DNA from: Elysia crispata
Taxonomy: Eukaryota; Mollusca; Gastropoda; Plakobranchidae
Assembly (NCBI GenBank): GCA_033675545.1
Contig: JAWDGP010005675.1
Coordinates: forward strand, 1-64,000
Length of the DNA stretch: 64,000 nt
Reading direction: 5' to 3'
The translations under genes were made by a program, and so were the position numbers. Below are positions 11,401 through 22,890 of the stretch, piece by piece (the stretch's first letter is position 1; the number at the start of each line of letters is the position of its first letter). The notes beneath the pieces are model-generated. The model was not told the DNA's origin. It searched no databases and worked only from the letters and a program-made list of their open reading frames with translations.

Positions 11401-14400
11401 ATACCAGTGGGATCAGTTTTCCTGGATGACATCCATGGTCTCCAAGCTGAGCATGCCTACCACATTGATAGAAAAAAGAACGAGGATTTGTTGCATTATC
11501 AGTCGATATCAAGTCGCCACATTGCCAAATACAAGAGCTTCTCTCGTTCATGTCTTGGAGCTCCACATCTTTTTTTAGATAAAAAAGAATTGAACAAACA
11601 CAAAAAAACTGCTGATTTTGCAAGATATTTTGGAAAAGTTGGGTTGTGCCAAATACATAGCAAAGGGACAGCACTGAAAATTGAAGGAACAAAAGACATG
11701 TCTGATCTAGGTTTTATTCCAATTCCAAAACTTTGCAATGAAGGCATGCCACAACATGAATTAGGAAGCTCTTCTTATAGTTGTCTGGATGAGGCAACAT
11801 CTCTTTATGCCCAAGGCAAAGGTACAGATTACAACAGTAATGCAGACAATACGACAGCTGACAAAGACTTTGTCATGGATGAAATATTTGAAAAAGTTCG
11901 CAACTTTAATCAAAGGACTCGAAATGAGCCTGAAAATGTGCCCCTGTGGTTAGAATTTGTGGCTTTCCAGGATGTTATTGCGCAAAGGGATAAAACTGGA
12001 GCTGGTGGGCTATCACAGACAGTATCATTGGGTGAGATTTACCGTCCAACAAAGGCTGTTATAGAGAAAAAGTTGGCAATTTTAGAGAAGGCACTAGAAT
12101 CAAATCCATCATCCTTGAAGCTTAAGCTAGCACAGCTTGAACTGTATCAAGACATTTGGGAAACAGACAAGGTTTGTAAACAAACAATTTTTTTTTATGT
12201 TTTGTTGGCTGTGCATCATGTAGCTGCTCTTCCTGTAATAAGATTTAAACATATAAATGCAGGTTTTTTTTAGCTGTAATCCTCTCAAATCATCGTACTA
12301 GTTAATACTTATGCATGATTTTAGGGTACATGTTACATCTAAAAGCGGTTCAAACTGCAACATTAAAATATTCACAGCTAACTCATCAAATTCAAGACTA
12401 GGATGGAGGGAATAGAGAGCTGTGTCAAATAATTAAATTTTTCTTTTATTTGAATAGTTATTTCATTCCTTCTTTTTTTTTTTCAAGAAGAGCAGTGTTA
12501 TTATTGACTGATTATATGATCAAAGTTTAAATTAAATAAAAAGGGGGTGGAGGATATAAGTTTTGAAAAATGGATCTTCAGTTGCACATTTGTTGTATTC
12601 TTAAAATGACATGATCATTTGTGATCTCATTTTGTTTCGTATATTTTCACTACTACAAGTTCTTCCTGGAAATGCTATTTTACATCCATTTGTGATTAAT
12701 CTTTGCATAAAAATTTGGTCGTTCATTTTTATTACAAAATATAGTATAATTATAATATATGATTCTAAAATTTCAATCAGAGATACCTTCTGTTTTTAGC
12801 CTTAAATTTATCGGTAAGTTTCATCTGAGGACATCTCTTTCACTAATTTGACCTCTGATGAGGGAAACTAAAGGAACAAAGTTGGTCAGATGTCTCTGCA
12901 AGAACTATTGGTGACAAGCATGGCTCTTGTTCATTTCCTTCTTTTATTGCATTTTTTTTTTTCATGCATACTTTTTTTGTTGTTTTTTAATGCAGTTGGA
13001 CAAAGCTTGGGAGGATCTTCTATTTGTACATTCCGGCAAAGTAGACTTATGGAGAGAGTATTTAGCCAGACAGCAATGTTCAAGCCTCCAGGGATTCACT
13101 GTCAGCAAAGTAGTGAAACGTTATCATAAATGTTTCCAAACACTTACATCCATCATGGATGGACAACTTAAAGTCATTCATAAGGCTTCAGATATGGAAG
13201 AACAGACTATTGGTATGGAGTTAAACCTTTGTTCCAACATTATTTGACAAGTTTGATTTTTTGTTGGAAATTTAAAGTCTGAAGATGGTGATTCTCGCAT
13301 ATTATTTCAAAAGGCAACACATAGATTTCAAGGGATTTCCCTGTCCCGCAGATGATGATCTGAGTGCTATTTACCAGATCTAAATTCTCTGTCTGGGTAG
13401 AAGAAATTTATGATAGAAGAGGGGGAGAGGGAGGGCCTTTGGTGAATGAGGTTGTCTGCATGTTTGCTTTGTCTGATAGTAGATATGAACCAGCTGTTAA
13501 GATGCACCAGATCAGTAAAATGTCCAGGTAGCAGGCCCATGACCTCAGGTTCCTTAAAGCAGATGTCTCATATCAGAGTTAGAAAGAATGAGGCTATGTA
13601 AACATAATTGGATCTATGTGAGCCCAAGATTAGCAGTTAGGGCTATGACAAGTTATGAGTGGGAATATTTGTTTGCTGGTCACTAGTACAAGAGACAGTC
13701 ATGTAATTATTATTTGATCTCACAAGGCACATTTTTTACATGAGCAAGATTTTGAGATATATATGTATGGTATTTTATGGTATGTTAGGTCTGACATGTT
13801 TCAATCTATATGAGTTCTTATGTTCTTTAGTCAATTAGTCCTTTGTCTAATATAAAGAAAATCCTGATATAAATGCAAATGAATTTCATTTTATCTCATA
13901 ATAACAGGATTCCAATTTCTTCTGTAGTTCTTACCATCTCTCCTTCCTCCCCTATCACTTTTGATTTATAAATACATCCCTTTATCATAATTCTTAGTGT
14001 ATGCTGGAATATCTATCATTTTGTTATGCCTCTGTAGGACATTAATAATTTTTTATATATTTTTGTGAAAAAAAGGTGAAATGTTTTAAAATTTTGTTTT
14101 GAATAAGATTGAATTTAGAAAGAAAATTGTGATAGTATTTTATTTGTTTATGTACTTTTTCCCTTAACCAGGTCTCTTTTCACAATACTGCAATTTCCTG
14201 CATCTCTCTGGTTACACAGAGCGAGCTGTGGCAACGTTTCAGGCCCTAATAGAATTTAATCTTCACTGTCCACCAAACCTCAACCTTACCTCCACCAGGG
14301 ACAGAGCAACTCAGTTTGAAAAATTTTGGAACAGTTCTACACCTAGGTTTGGAGAAGAGGGAGCCCAGGGCTGGACAAAGTGGGCTGAACAGAAAAGCAA

Positions 14401-17400
14401 AGGGGTTGACCAGGCAGTATCATTTGTAGATGGTAAGTGAAAGGCTCCTTTTACTCTATATGAACCAGTTGTTACCTTGAGTTTCATAGACACTTTATAG
14501 ATTAGAGACATAACTAGTTTTTAAATAGGGTATAGTAACAGAACTGTGAAAATTGTATGATATATTGGAGTGTCGAATTTCATGTAAAAATTAAATTATA
14601 GCTTTCTCTAAATCAATACTTTGATCAGTGCATGTTCGATTTCTCAGACTGATGCATACTGTTCTCCATGTTTTTAATTCAGGAAGCTTAATGATATGTA
14701 TATGTAAAATTGCATTAAAGTCCAAGCTTTAAAATATGTTTTTATCTCCTCAGTAAGCACAGAAGAAGAAGAAGACACCATAATTCTAGAGCAGCTCCTT
14801 CGCTCCCAGACATGGATCAAGATGGAAAAATTAAGAGAGAACTCTCACATCCTGCCATGGAGGCCAGATGCTCTAAAAGACGAAACAGAGGAGAGCGCTG
14901 AAGATCCAGAGAGGCTTGTCCTCTTTGATGATGTGGCTCCAATCCTTTTTCGACTCTCAAAGTCTGAATCATGTGTTAGAATTATTTGCCTTTTCTTAAA
15001 ATTTCTTGGTATGCCATCAGCCACATTGAATGAAAAGATCCAGCCATGGGAACTGGAAACAGGAGGCTCGAAATTTGAGCAATATTCTATAATAAATGTT
15101 TCACAGTTTCCTCATCTCTCACGCTGTTATTCACTAAGAAACATGGAAACTGAGTTTCCTCTTAAGAAACAACAGCTGGTTTTATTGAACAACATCTTGA
15201 AACAAGCAGAATCATATTTCAGTTTTTCAAACAGAACTTTTTTTACTCTTCTGCGATTGGAGAGTAACATCTTTGAGCAAGGTGTTGAAACTGTGTCAGA
15301 AGTTCCTAGTTCAAGGGTCAAGGACATAAAGAAATTTGGGAAAAGTTTGCTCAAAGAAAGCCAAAACAGAAACAATTTGGTTATATGGGATTCCTATATC
15401 AGACTCTTGTGGGCATGTTCCGACAAAATTGCAGAGACAGTTTCTATGGTTGAGACAGCTCTGGGTATGTTCATGGGATCACGCAATGCCACAGATCCAG
15501 AGAAGAAATATGGAGTCAGCCGTTTATGTTTAACTTACTGTCAGATTATATTGAACTTTGAACCTCTAGAGCACATAGAGACAAGCCTTAGGCGCAGTGC
15601 GCCAACCCAGCAAGACAAAAGTCAGGTTATGTGCTGTCTGGGTGCTCTTATTGAGAATAAAGTTTTCAAACCAAGATCATCAACTGAAATTTCACCAGCT
15701 TACATCCTAAAAGTTCGCACCTTGTTTCACAAGTCTGTTTCTGATTATGCTAGTAAAACCAGAATGACAAATGGTGATGTATGCGAATTGTTGTGCATTC
15801 TCACAGATTGTTTCGCACTCTTTGAATATTGTGCTTCCAATTTTAAAATTGCCAATGCCATTTATGAATCTGCTAGACTTAATATTCAGAGACAAGAACA
15901 GGATGATCTCAATTTCCAAGGATTGGGTAGCTTAACACGCAAGAATTTGCACCTTCATCAATTATCTTTCACCATGAATATATTGCATATTTCAGTTATT
16001 CCTATTGAAACTGTAAGGAAAGTGATAAACAATGGTTTGATAGAGTTTCCAGAGTGCTCCAAACTGCATGAAGCTTTCATCAAACTTGAGGAAAGATCAC
16101 ACATAGCTGGAAGGCTCAGACAGTTCTACTACAGATCTCTTAGAAATACCACAAGATTAAATATACCTTTATTTGCTGTGTCATCTGAGTTAATTAGACA
16201 TGAAAAGATTGTTGCTGCCAATTCTTCCAATGGAAGCATCACAGGTTTGTTCATAATAAAAAAAATTTTCTTTGAGTACTGCTAAACATTCCACTTCTTT
16301 TTAATTGCATTTTTGAACTTGATGTCTGTCAAGTGAATAGATGAATTTTTGTGTAGGTAAAAAAAATAAAGGAAGAGGGAGTAAAATGTAATATTTTGCA
16401 TTAAAAGGAACAAATTTATTTCCAGTTCTCTTATTGATTGGCAAAGTATTTAATATAATAGATGAATTGAAATCTGCATAGCAGTTCTTGATTTTGTATG
16501 GTTAAGGAATTGTAAAATTCAACTTCTTGCAATGACTTGGAAGTCATTAGGAGATCTTTATATTCTAGCTCAAAATAGTGCTAGCTTAGGTTTGGATTCC
16601 GTTATATATTAAATCTACTTTGCGAAAGATGACAAAGAAAAAATCTATAATTGAGCAGAAGCAAAAAAATTAGATTTTTGAATGTTGCAACAGCTTTTTT
16701 TGTTACTGTTAGTTAGATTTGTATTGGGTCTAAATAATATGTATCAATCTGTGCTATGTACCTTGAATTCATATCTAATTACATATATCAATTCTTCTGG
16801 TTTCTTTTAAATTTTTTTTTTATTTCTAACCACCACTGAGCACTAAATGAACCTTATGCTTTGCAATTTTGACAAGGTACCCATTACAGCCAGTGGATTT
16901 TCTTATTTTTACAAATATCTTGTCCTTAGATATTTTTTAAAATAATTTTTTTTTCTTCTAGCATAATATATTTCAGTGCTTTTTTTTTTAGAAATTTCAT
17001 TTGTCAGCTAAGTTTTGTTAAGAAAATCACTTTTAATTCTCAACAATTTAAGATTAAAAAAAAATAAATGGAAAGGGAATAAGCTGTTCTCTAGTCAGAG
17101 ATCACAAGATAGTAGGAATATAAACACTATGATCCTAAAAACAATGGCTCCTCTTGGATTAGCCTTGGCATTGAAAATTTACGCGATAAGCGGATATTCT
17201 GAAATGGAATTAGACTCAGTCTGATAAGATTTTTTCAGAGAAAACTCTTTGCGGTTCTTTAAACTTTAAACCTTAGGAAGTTAAATGCTGGCTATTAATT
17301 GATACCCATCATTTTGTGGGTTAAGCAGTATAAAAAATTCTTGAAAACTTTTGATTCATTGGTATGTGCTGATGTCAATTGTTTCTTTCAATTTCTTCCT

Positions 17401-17507
17401 GCTACACTTACCTTTACCAAGTTGCACCCTTCTGAACCTTAGTTACCAATCTTAAGATATGTATCTTTGGCAGTTGGTGGCCTAAATATAATCTTTTTTT
17501 TATACTT

Positions 17508-17596
<89 letters not shown>

Positions 17597-20501
17597 TCAC
17601 ATTTTTGTTTCTTTTTAATTTAAAGAATTAGACTTGCCAACTTCATGTCAACAGAGCTGATTCAGTGTAATAAAATTGCTTTTAAGATGACCAAAAAAAA
17701 GATTGATTTTGGGTTGTGTGAAATTTTATCAGTATAGCTCAACCTCTATGGTTCATATATGTTTTAAAGTTTGCACAAAAAATTGCTCTTAATTGTTTTT
17801 GAATTATCATTTTTATCATGTTTATGCTTTATGCTTTTTATCAATAGCATCTAGTACCGAAAGCAATGATACTGGTATTGTGCATCGTCTCAGATCTGTA
17901 TTTGAGAGTGTTCTAAGCCTTTCAGTCAGCAGTCACAGTCCCCTCCTTTGGAGACTCTACCTTAACTTTGAGGTAAGCCTAAAGTATTCTGTACCTTAAC
18001 ACAATGATCATTGCATTAATACTACGCTGTTGATATTAAAATCTGGAATCAATAATAAGATTGTATCTCTTGATCATCAAATTCTCAAGAGTTAATTTCT
18101 TGGCTACATCTTTGATTCCTTGTATGTAGACTTAATGTTGCTTGTTTTGCTTTGTCTCCTACTTTGTTTTTGTAAAATAAGTTTGTTTCATAGCTCTAAC
18201 TTAAATTTCGTGAGTGTGTTTCCTTATTTTTTTTTTTTTTAATTTCCTATTGCAGTAGTTAATCTTTTTTTTTTTTTTAATATTTTCATACTAATCTTAT
18301 TCTTAGGGCCAGTAATGTTTGTTTAGTAAGTATTAAGTTGACCCCTAACCATGTTTTTTTTTTAATTATGTGAAGGTCAAATTCTTTCTCTTGTTGCAGT
18401 TCAAATATGGTGCCGAGAGTAAAGCTAAAGGTATTCTTTACAGAGCCTTGCAAAGCTGTCCTTGGGCAAAGGTTTGTTATTGTTACTTCGTTTCATCATG
18501 TCATTTCCAAATTATTTTATTCACTTGTTAAGAAAACATGATTTGATTGTGTGCCTGTATTTTTTGTACATAAAATTACACTTTAAGGACTCAGATTTGT
18601 CTACAAAATGAATACAAATTAACTCAAAGTTACAACACATATTTAAGTTAAGACAGGGATTCCTTAAAATCTCTAGTTCGTCTAACTTATTGGTATTTCT
18701 CTGCAGGTTCCTATTTTGTGCCTGTGTTCATAAGCTTCCTTTTGAACTAGTTGAATGTTGAATGTAATTACACTGATCTTTGATCTTTGATGAAACCATC
18801 TATAATATAGTTACATGCTAAATCACCTGGGAGTTTGTTAAAAATTGACAGAGCACAATTTTGAAAATGTTTGTGATGGCTGTCTATGAATCTGAACTAA
18901 CCATATCACCTCCCTTATTTATTACAACAAAACAATCTCATAAAATTAATGAGCTTGCAAAATTTAACAAATGTACCAATATCCGAATCCCCCTTAATAT
19001 ATTGTCTTCTATCTCTGTCTGAGGAATTTCCTCTTTTCCTCAGTTGGACACATGGATTTGGAATTTAAAAAGATTTCAATGGGAAACCACACAAATTAAT
19101 ATTGCTTATCTCATATCGCCCTTGTTGAGCACAAATGTAGCTTAATGGCTCAGTGACACATAGACCTGAACTTATAGACTGTTAAGAAACAAACTTGTGA
19201 GGCCTGAGTAATGACGCATGTCCTTAAATCTGCCTAGGCAGTTTTACCTCTGGTCTAGCAAATAACAATGGGATGTAACAACACAAGCAAAAATATTCAA
19301 TTTATTGAAAATGTTACTCAAGAAGAAAAAGTAAGTGAAAGGATGCAGTTCTCTCTTTTTGTGTGTGTGTGTCTCTTGCGCTTACTTTTTTATTTCAAGT
19401 TTTTATTCAGCCATAAGGTGCATAAAGTTGTATCAAAATAAAAAGCTTGACCTTATCATAAACAAAATCACACAAAAAAGGAAAAAAAACTGGACCTTGC
19501 AGGATGTTGACTTTAGCAAGAGTTGAATCCTTTCCCATTCTACTGTAGGGTAAGATAAACAGACTGCATTTGATAGAGGAGCTGTTAAGTTATTTTACTT
19601 TGAACTTGAAGATTGTATCTCTAGTAAAAGAAAACAACAGATGAATTAACAAAAAAAAATCCCTCTTAACATTAACTGCTTTTTATTTTCCTGCTATTGA
19701 GCTATTTCTGAAGCATTCAACTAAAAAGCCAAAGAGTGATTTAGTTTTCAACTCCAAATAGGCCTATAACTGAAGAAATAAATCTTTTAACTCACTTAAC
19801 ACTAGCTCCTATCTGAAAAAAAAATAGTCTGTGTCAAGCATCTTTTTTCGGTAAATTTAAAAGATAATATTTCAAAAAGTAAAACATAATTTGCTGTGCA
19901 AATCTCTCTAAATTACAGTTAAGGGTTTAGTATATCATAATTATTATTGCCAATATTATTCTCTTTGCATAAATGGAATATGAGGGAAAAAATGATGTCT
20001 CAGAAAGGGAAAATTATAAATTATAGCTGATGTCACCATCAAGGCTTTAAGCATGAGATGTACGGCTGTGACTTTTGTAGTGGTCCTATTTCAATCATTA
20101 GAACTTTACAACTTTTTGTAAAAAAATGTAAAATCTGTCCATATTAGTCATGACAATACAAAAATGTAAAAAAATTTAGGCAGATGATCCTGAATATTAT
20201 TTTTAATCCTTTTACAAGGAGTACATATACTTGATTTTTTTTTTTTGCTGTGCAGTGCATCTTCATGGATGGCATCTCAATGTTTGGTGACACTGAACTT
20301 CAAGAAATGACAGATCTAATGACAGAGGAGGAGATTCGTGTCAGAGTGCCTTTAGAAGAAGTTGACCTGTTGCGCACTGCTGAGAGAGAGGAGCCAGAAG
20401 ATGAAAACATTGTAAAACTAGAGGAACCTGATGATGACTTTGTAAAAAAGGAGCAAGAAGATGAAAACATTGTAAAAGAGGAGCCTGAATCTGATAGTTA
20501 A
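8346..20501 (+). CDS. NRDE2: NRDE2, nuclear exosome/MTR4 regulator (12 coding exons)
   Basis: NRDE-2 family proteins act in the nucleus on RNA silencing and surveillance; human NRDE2 binds the helicase MTR4 and restrains its recruitment to the exosome. Twelve exons join in frame to about 1245 aa, against 1164 in human. In order they give two copies of an LFPSA-containing segment (about 1-70), a Lys/His-rich nuclear-type basic tract (about 150-170), the MTR4-interacting block beginning VFLDDIHG and ending AKYKSFSRSCLG (about 191-238), the NRDE-2 signature NQRTRNEPENVPLWLEFVAF (about 352-372), and long helical HAT-like repeats to WRLYLNFE, LYRALQSCPWAK and LMTEEEIRVRVPLEEVDLL. An acidic tail of about 37 residues follows. 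The start ATG is chosen for its optimal ACCATGG context; a start in an unseen upstream exon remains possible. Identity is very sure; the 5' end is less so. Confidence 0.95.
8924..9037 (+). CDS. NRDE2: NRDE2 exon 2 (second duplicated copy)
   Basis: 114 nt from acceptor TTTTTCAG to donor CAAG|GTATTA. Encodes HPREIHLTEGNERSVRTGLF and PSAGAIKKITTEDVKPQ. It is paralogous to the preceding exon: IHL(S/T)EG, R(T)(S/G)LFPSA and DV(N/K)P line up, and the AAAATCATCA just after the donor is also shared. Confidence 0.9.
10028..10166 (+). CDS. NRDE2: NRDE2 exon 3
   Basis: 139 nt from a T-rich acceptor ending TTTTCAG to donor AGCAG|GTAACG. Encodes a Ser/Glu-rich linker including LNLPPTAMNAIIAAQSGQSQ. Frame and phase fit both neighbours, but no conserved motif marks it. 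Confidence 0.85.
10679..10731 (+). CDS. NRDE2: NRDE2 exon 4
   Basis: Short 53-nt exon (HQTGRPCVEKLSSDHTS) from acceptor CTCAACAG to donor TTCAG|GTAAAA. It is supported by phase continuity on both sides only, so it is the least certain exon of the gene. Confidence 0.7.
10963..11089 (+). CDS. NRDE2: NRDE2 exon 5, basic Lys/His tract
   Basis: 127 nt from acceptor TTTTATTAG to donor GTGT|GTAAGT. Encodes KRKKKRHKHRHKHKKFKHSH, the counterpart of the Lys/His-rich basic region of vertebrate NRDE2 and a likely nuclear localisation signal. Confidence 0.9.
11379..12171 (+). CDS. NRDE2: NRDE2 exon 6, MTR4-interacting block and NRDE-2 signature
   Basis: 793 nt. Acceptor GTCACCAG is used; the upstream TTTTAG would bring in a TAA. 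It contains GSVFLDDIHGLQAEHAYHID and RHIAKYKSFSRSCLG, aligned with human VWLEDIQ...GDIARYKRKGDSCLG, then the NRDE-2 domain onset. It ends in phase 0 at GACAAG|GTTTGT. The open frame continues into the intron until 12273 but that part is not conserved. Confidence 0.95.
12996..13212 (+). CDS. NRDE2: NRDE2 exon 7
   Basis: 217 nt from acceptor TTTTTTAATGCAG to donor ATTG|GTATGG. Encodes LDKAWEDLLFVHSGKVDLWR, EYLARQQCSS and SKVVKRYHKCFQTLTSIMDG, matching the family's LIFLHPNNTALWQKYL and SLYGKCLSTL half-TPR (HAT) segments. Confidence 0.94.
14172..14432 (+). CDS. NRDE2: NRDE2 exon 8
   Basis: 261 nt from acceptor CCTTAACCAG to donor GATG|GTAAGT. Encodes GLFSQYCNFLHLSGYTERAV, ATFQALIEFNL, FEKFWNSSTPRFGEEGAQGW and TKWAEQ. 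FW.S..PR.GE.GA.GW is a family hallmark. Confidence 0.95.
14754..16244 (+). CDS. NRDE2: NRDE2 exon 9, main HAT-repeat exon
   Basis: At 1491 nt this is the largest exon, running from acceptor TTATCTCCTCAG to donor ACAG|GTTTGT. It contains LPWRPD, EDPERLVLFDDVAPILFRLS, SRNATDPEKKYGVSRLCLTY and helical HAT-like units. The open frame runs 41 nt into the intron before a stop, but homology ends at the donor. Confidence 0.95.
17518..17595. repeat. (TA)n microsatellite, about 78 bp, in NRDE2 intron 9
   Basis: Uninterrupted AT dinucleotide run. The rest of this intron (16245-17847) holds nothing else I recognise. Confidence 0.97.
17848..17972 (+). CDS. NRDE2: NRDE2 exon 10
   Basis: 125 nt from acceptor TTATCAATAG to donor GAG|GTAAGC. 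Encodes GIVHRLRSVFESVLSLSVSS and SPLLWRLYLNFE, matching human LMHRIQALFENAMRS...PLLWRMYLNF. Confidence 0.95.
18400..18471 (+). CDS. NRDE2: NRDE2 exon 11
   Basis: 24 codons in phase 0 from acceptor CTTGTTGCAG to donor AAG|GTTTGT. Encodes FKYGAESKAKGILYRALQSC and PWAK; the family has GVFYKALQNCPWAK here. Confidence 0.95.
20256..20501 (+). CDS. NRDE2: NRDE2 exon 12, C-terminus and stop
   Basis: Acceptor GCTGTGCAG; ends at TAA 20499-20501. Encodes CIFMDGISMFGDTELQEMTD and LMTEEEIRVRVPLEEVDLL, the conserved end of NRDE2. It then adds an acidic tail of three 10-residue units with VKLE, VKKE and VKEE, which is absent from the human protein. Confidence 0.95.
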   Translation, partial: CIFMDGISMFGDTELQEMTDLMTEEEIRVRVPLEEVDLLRTAEREEPEDENIVKLEEPDDDFVKKEQEDENIVKEEPESDS

Positions 20502-20689
20502 TTGCATATGAGCCATTACCTGGAGGCCAACCCTAATGCTTCGCATTAGACATATTGTTTTAGTTTGTATTTTTTTTCCAAAACTTGTTCAATATAAAAG
20601 AGAAAGGTTAGAATTCAAAAGAAAATTGTTCTGGAGACATGTTTTTAGAAGATACATAAATGTAATGTTTGTTTTTCATCCCCACCAAT

Positions 20690-21105
20690 TTCCCCAATGT
20701 AACTGATGACATAAAAGGTCTATTGTCTCTACGCTGGAGTAGGTCATTTCATTTTTTAATTTGTTCAGTTTTTTCACTTTTTGAAAGTAAATTGACATTC
20801 TCTGTTTTATAAATTTATTTTTATAAATTAACAATAATTTGTTTCAAAAGCTTCATCCACTTTGAAAATTGTAAACCACTTAAATAGTCTTTTAAGGGTT
20901 TCTTGGTTCATCATGACAAATGCAGCCAAAAATGTTTGATGAATGAATTATATTAATTACAATAAAAATGTAATAAACTTTCAAGAGCATTTTTAACATA
21001 AATCCATAACTTATTTTAAAATTTTTTGTACTGCAGCAAGCTTCATTACTGTACATTGAGTGGTTTCGGAGGAGATAGCAGAGAAAGAAATCAATGATGC
21101 CTTTT
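20690..21105 (+). repeat. Interspersed repeat family, copy A (NRDE2 3' UTR/flank)
   Basis: Shares ordered blocks with copies near 23.8, 50.2 and 58.3 kb: TTGTCTCTAC, a TTTTTTCACT(CC)TT tract, the CACTTTGAAAATTGTAAACC block, GGTTCATCAT, and the 3' signature GAGTGGTTTCGGAGGAGATA followed by GCAGAGAAAGAAAT. It is in the same orientation as the other copies and has no coding capacity. Confidence 0.65.
20961..20977 (+). terminator. Candidate NRDE2 polyadenylation signals
   Basis: Two AATAAA hexamers (20961-20966 and 20972-20977) lie about 460 bases after the NRDE2 stop. They fall inside copy A of an interspersed repeat, so if used the 3' end is repeat-derived. Other AT-rich hexamers nearby could serve instead. 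Confidence 0.4.
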
Positions 21106-21931
21106 ATAAAATAGATAACTATCATTATATAAATATCAACCTTTAACTAAGTTGAAGGCGTGCAGCTACCACTTTTCCCACTCTTTGATTAAGAAATATT
21201 TGAAATTAGGCATAGAATAAAGACTTAAAAACTCATAAGTAACAGAAGTAATGAACCTATTTGCATCATCATAATGTCAGAAGAACTATGACAATGCCCG
21301 GTCTTTTGTATGGTATTCGTTGCCCAAAGGTTTATATGCTTAGATTTATCTCAAAAAATAAAATGATTGGGCCTTTTGAATTAAGTGTTTCTCTCAGAAA
21401 GGGCTGTTAGGATTTATCATATGAGGCCTCAAACTATTGGTATAAAATAAATGCTTCACGACATTTTGTCAGGATTTTTTTTCCCCTTAGGTTATCCTCC
21501 CACAGTGATGACCAAAATGTAACTGAATGCTCCTATGTCAAATGAGACTAGAACTTAGAAGTAAAATAAAGAAGTTTTTACAAGAACAAAGAGGTCATTT
21601 CTGGTGGAGTTGTCAAAAATGGTTCGGTCCAGACAGTGAAAGTAAACAAGGAAAGTAATTAAGTATATTCCTGACGTTTTAGTATGGCATGAGAGGACTC
21701 AGTCTATTTTCAGAGTCCCAATCAGATATAACGGTTTGCATTCACCCTAATTTGTAGTGAGCTGAGTTCTTTATTTAGCACTGTTCTCTGTAAAAGCGTG
21801 AAGCAAGCTAGCTAGGCTTTTATAACAATTTTAAAATAGATCTCTAGTGAAAATTTGATGAAATAAATGAAAAAATATAGGCCTACCTTGTACAGGATTT
21901 TTTAATAGAATTGGTCACTTTGTAAAAACTA

Positions 21932-22332
21932 CAGTGGAAACCTTAAAAACCGGTCTGATTATTCAAATTTTGCCAGAGGACAGGTTATTTTTCTCTTTGG
22001 CTTTATTAGAACCTGACTTTTATTTTGAAGACTTTCTGGTTCAGTTCTCTTCATTCAAAGTTGGTACCACCCTACATGACAGTTGACATTACAAAAGTAC
22101 TAAATGAGTGTTTCTCAAATATAAAGCAATGCTAATCTCTGCCCTAGGATGGAACTTACGCCCTAAGAAAGAAGTACCAGTAGTAGCACTGATAGTGGTA
22201 GACACGTGAAACGGGGGAAGGAGAGAGTTCAGTGATTCATTGGTTCAGTTATGCCCGTTTTTGTAAATCAAATCCTCTTAATTCGAAGTTTAAATCCATT
22301 CCAGCACAATTAGAATTATGAGGTTTCCACTG
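21932..22332. mobile_element. pogo-like MITE of a second family, 401 bp
   Basis: The left end CAGTGGAAACCTTAAAAACC is matched on the other strand at the right end by CAGTGGAAACCTCATAATTC. A TA flanks the left end (21930-21931); the right flank is TT, so that duplication has mutated. No transposase frame is present. Part of it is repeated at 22724. Confidence 0.65.
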
Positions 22333-22723
22333 TTCTAAAAACACCAATATTAAACGTTTTTTTTTTGAGGATGGGGGTTTGACAAAAATGGTTACAAATT
22401 GAGATTCAATTTCTTTACAAAACTGCATGAAGTTAAATTTTGTCATCTTATAGGTACATTAAACTATTCTGCTATCCCCTTTTTGCTTGGAATAGATTGT
22501 TACAGTATCATTTTTATAAGAACTTTTTTTATATAGAAAAAAAAATGTGCATGAAATCCTACTATTACTAGGCTACAAGTATTATTTTTAATGACCTTTT
22601 GATATTGGGCATATACAAAGAGACATAGATAATCATTTTACATAAATGTTCTTTATCGAGTTAACAGGATCATGTAATATTTCCATCTTGTTTTGTGGTC
22701 CTGAATTTAAATCCATTCATCTA

Positions 22724-22890
22724 CAGCGGAAATCTCAAAAACCAAAGTCCCATTATTGGAATTTCTCATAAGCAAATTTTGGGAGAGGATAGGTTGGTTT
22801 TTTTTTATCTTTGGATTTGTTAGAATCTGGCTCATATTTCAAAGTCTTTCTGGTTCAATTCTCTTAGTCTTAATTCAAAGTTGATACCAA
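22724..22890. mobile_element. Truncated second copy of the CAGTGGAAA MITE
   Basis: Begins CAGCGGAAATCTCAAAAACC after a TA and follows the left half of the 21932 element: GAGAGGATAGGTT, CTTTGGATTTGTTAGAATCT, TTTCTGGTTCAATTCTCTT and TTCAAAGTTG(A/G)TACCA. I found no right end. Confidence 0.6.

Noticed and set aside
12172..12273. C-terminal extension of the NRDE2 exon 6 open frame
   Set aside because: Homology stops at the GACAAG|GTTTGT donor and the next exon continues in phase, so this is intron read-through.
16245..16285. Read-through of NRDE2 exon 9 to an in-frame stop
   Set aside because: The donor ACAG|GTTTGT and in-phase continuation at 17848 show that it is intronic.
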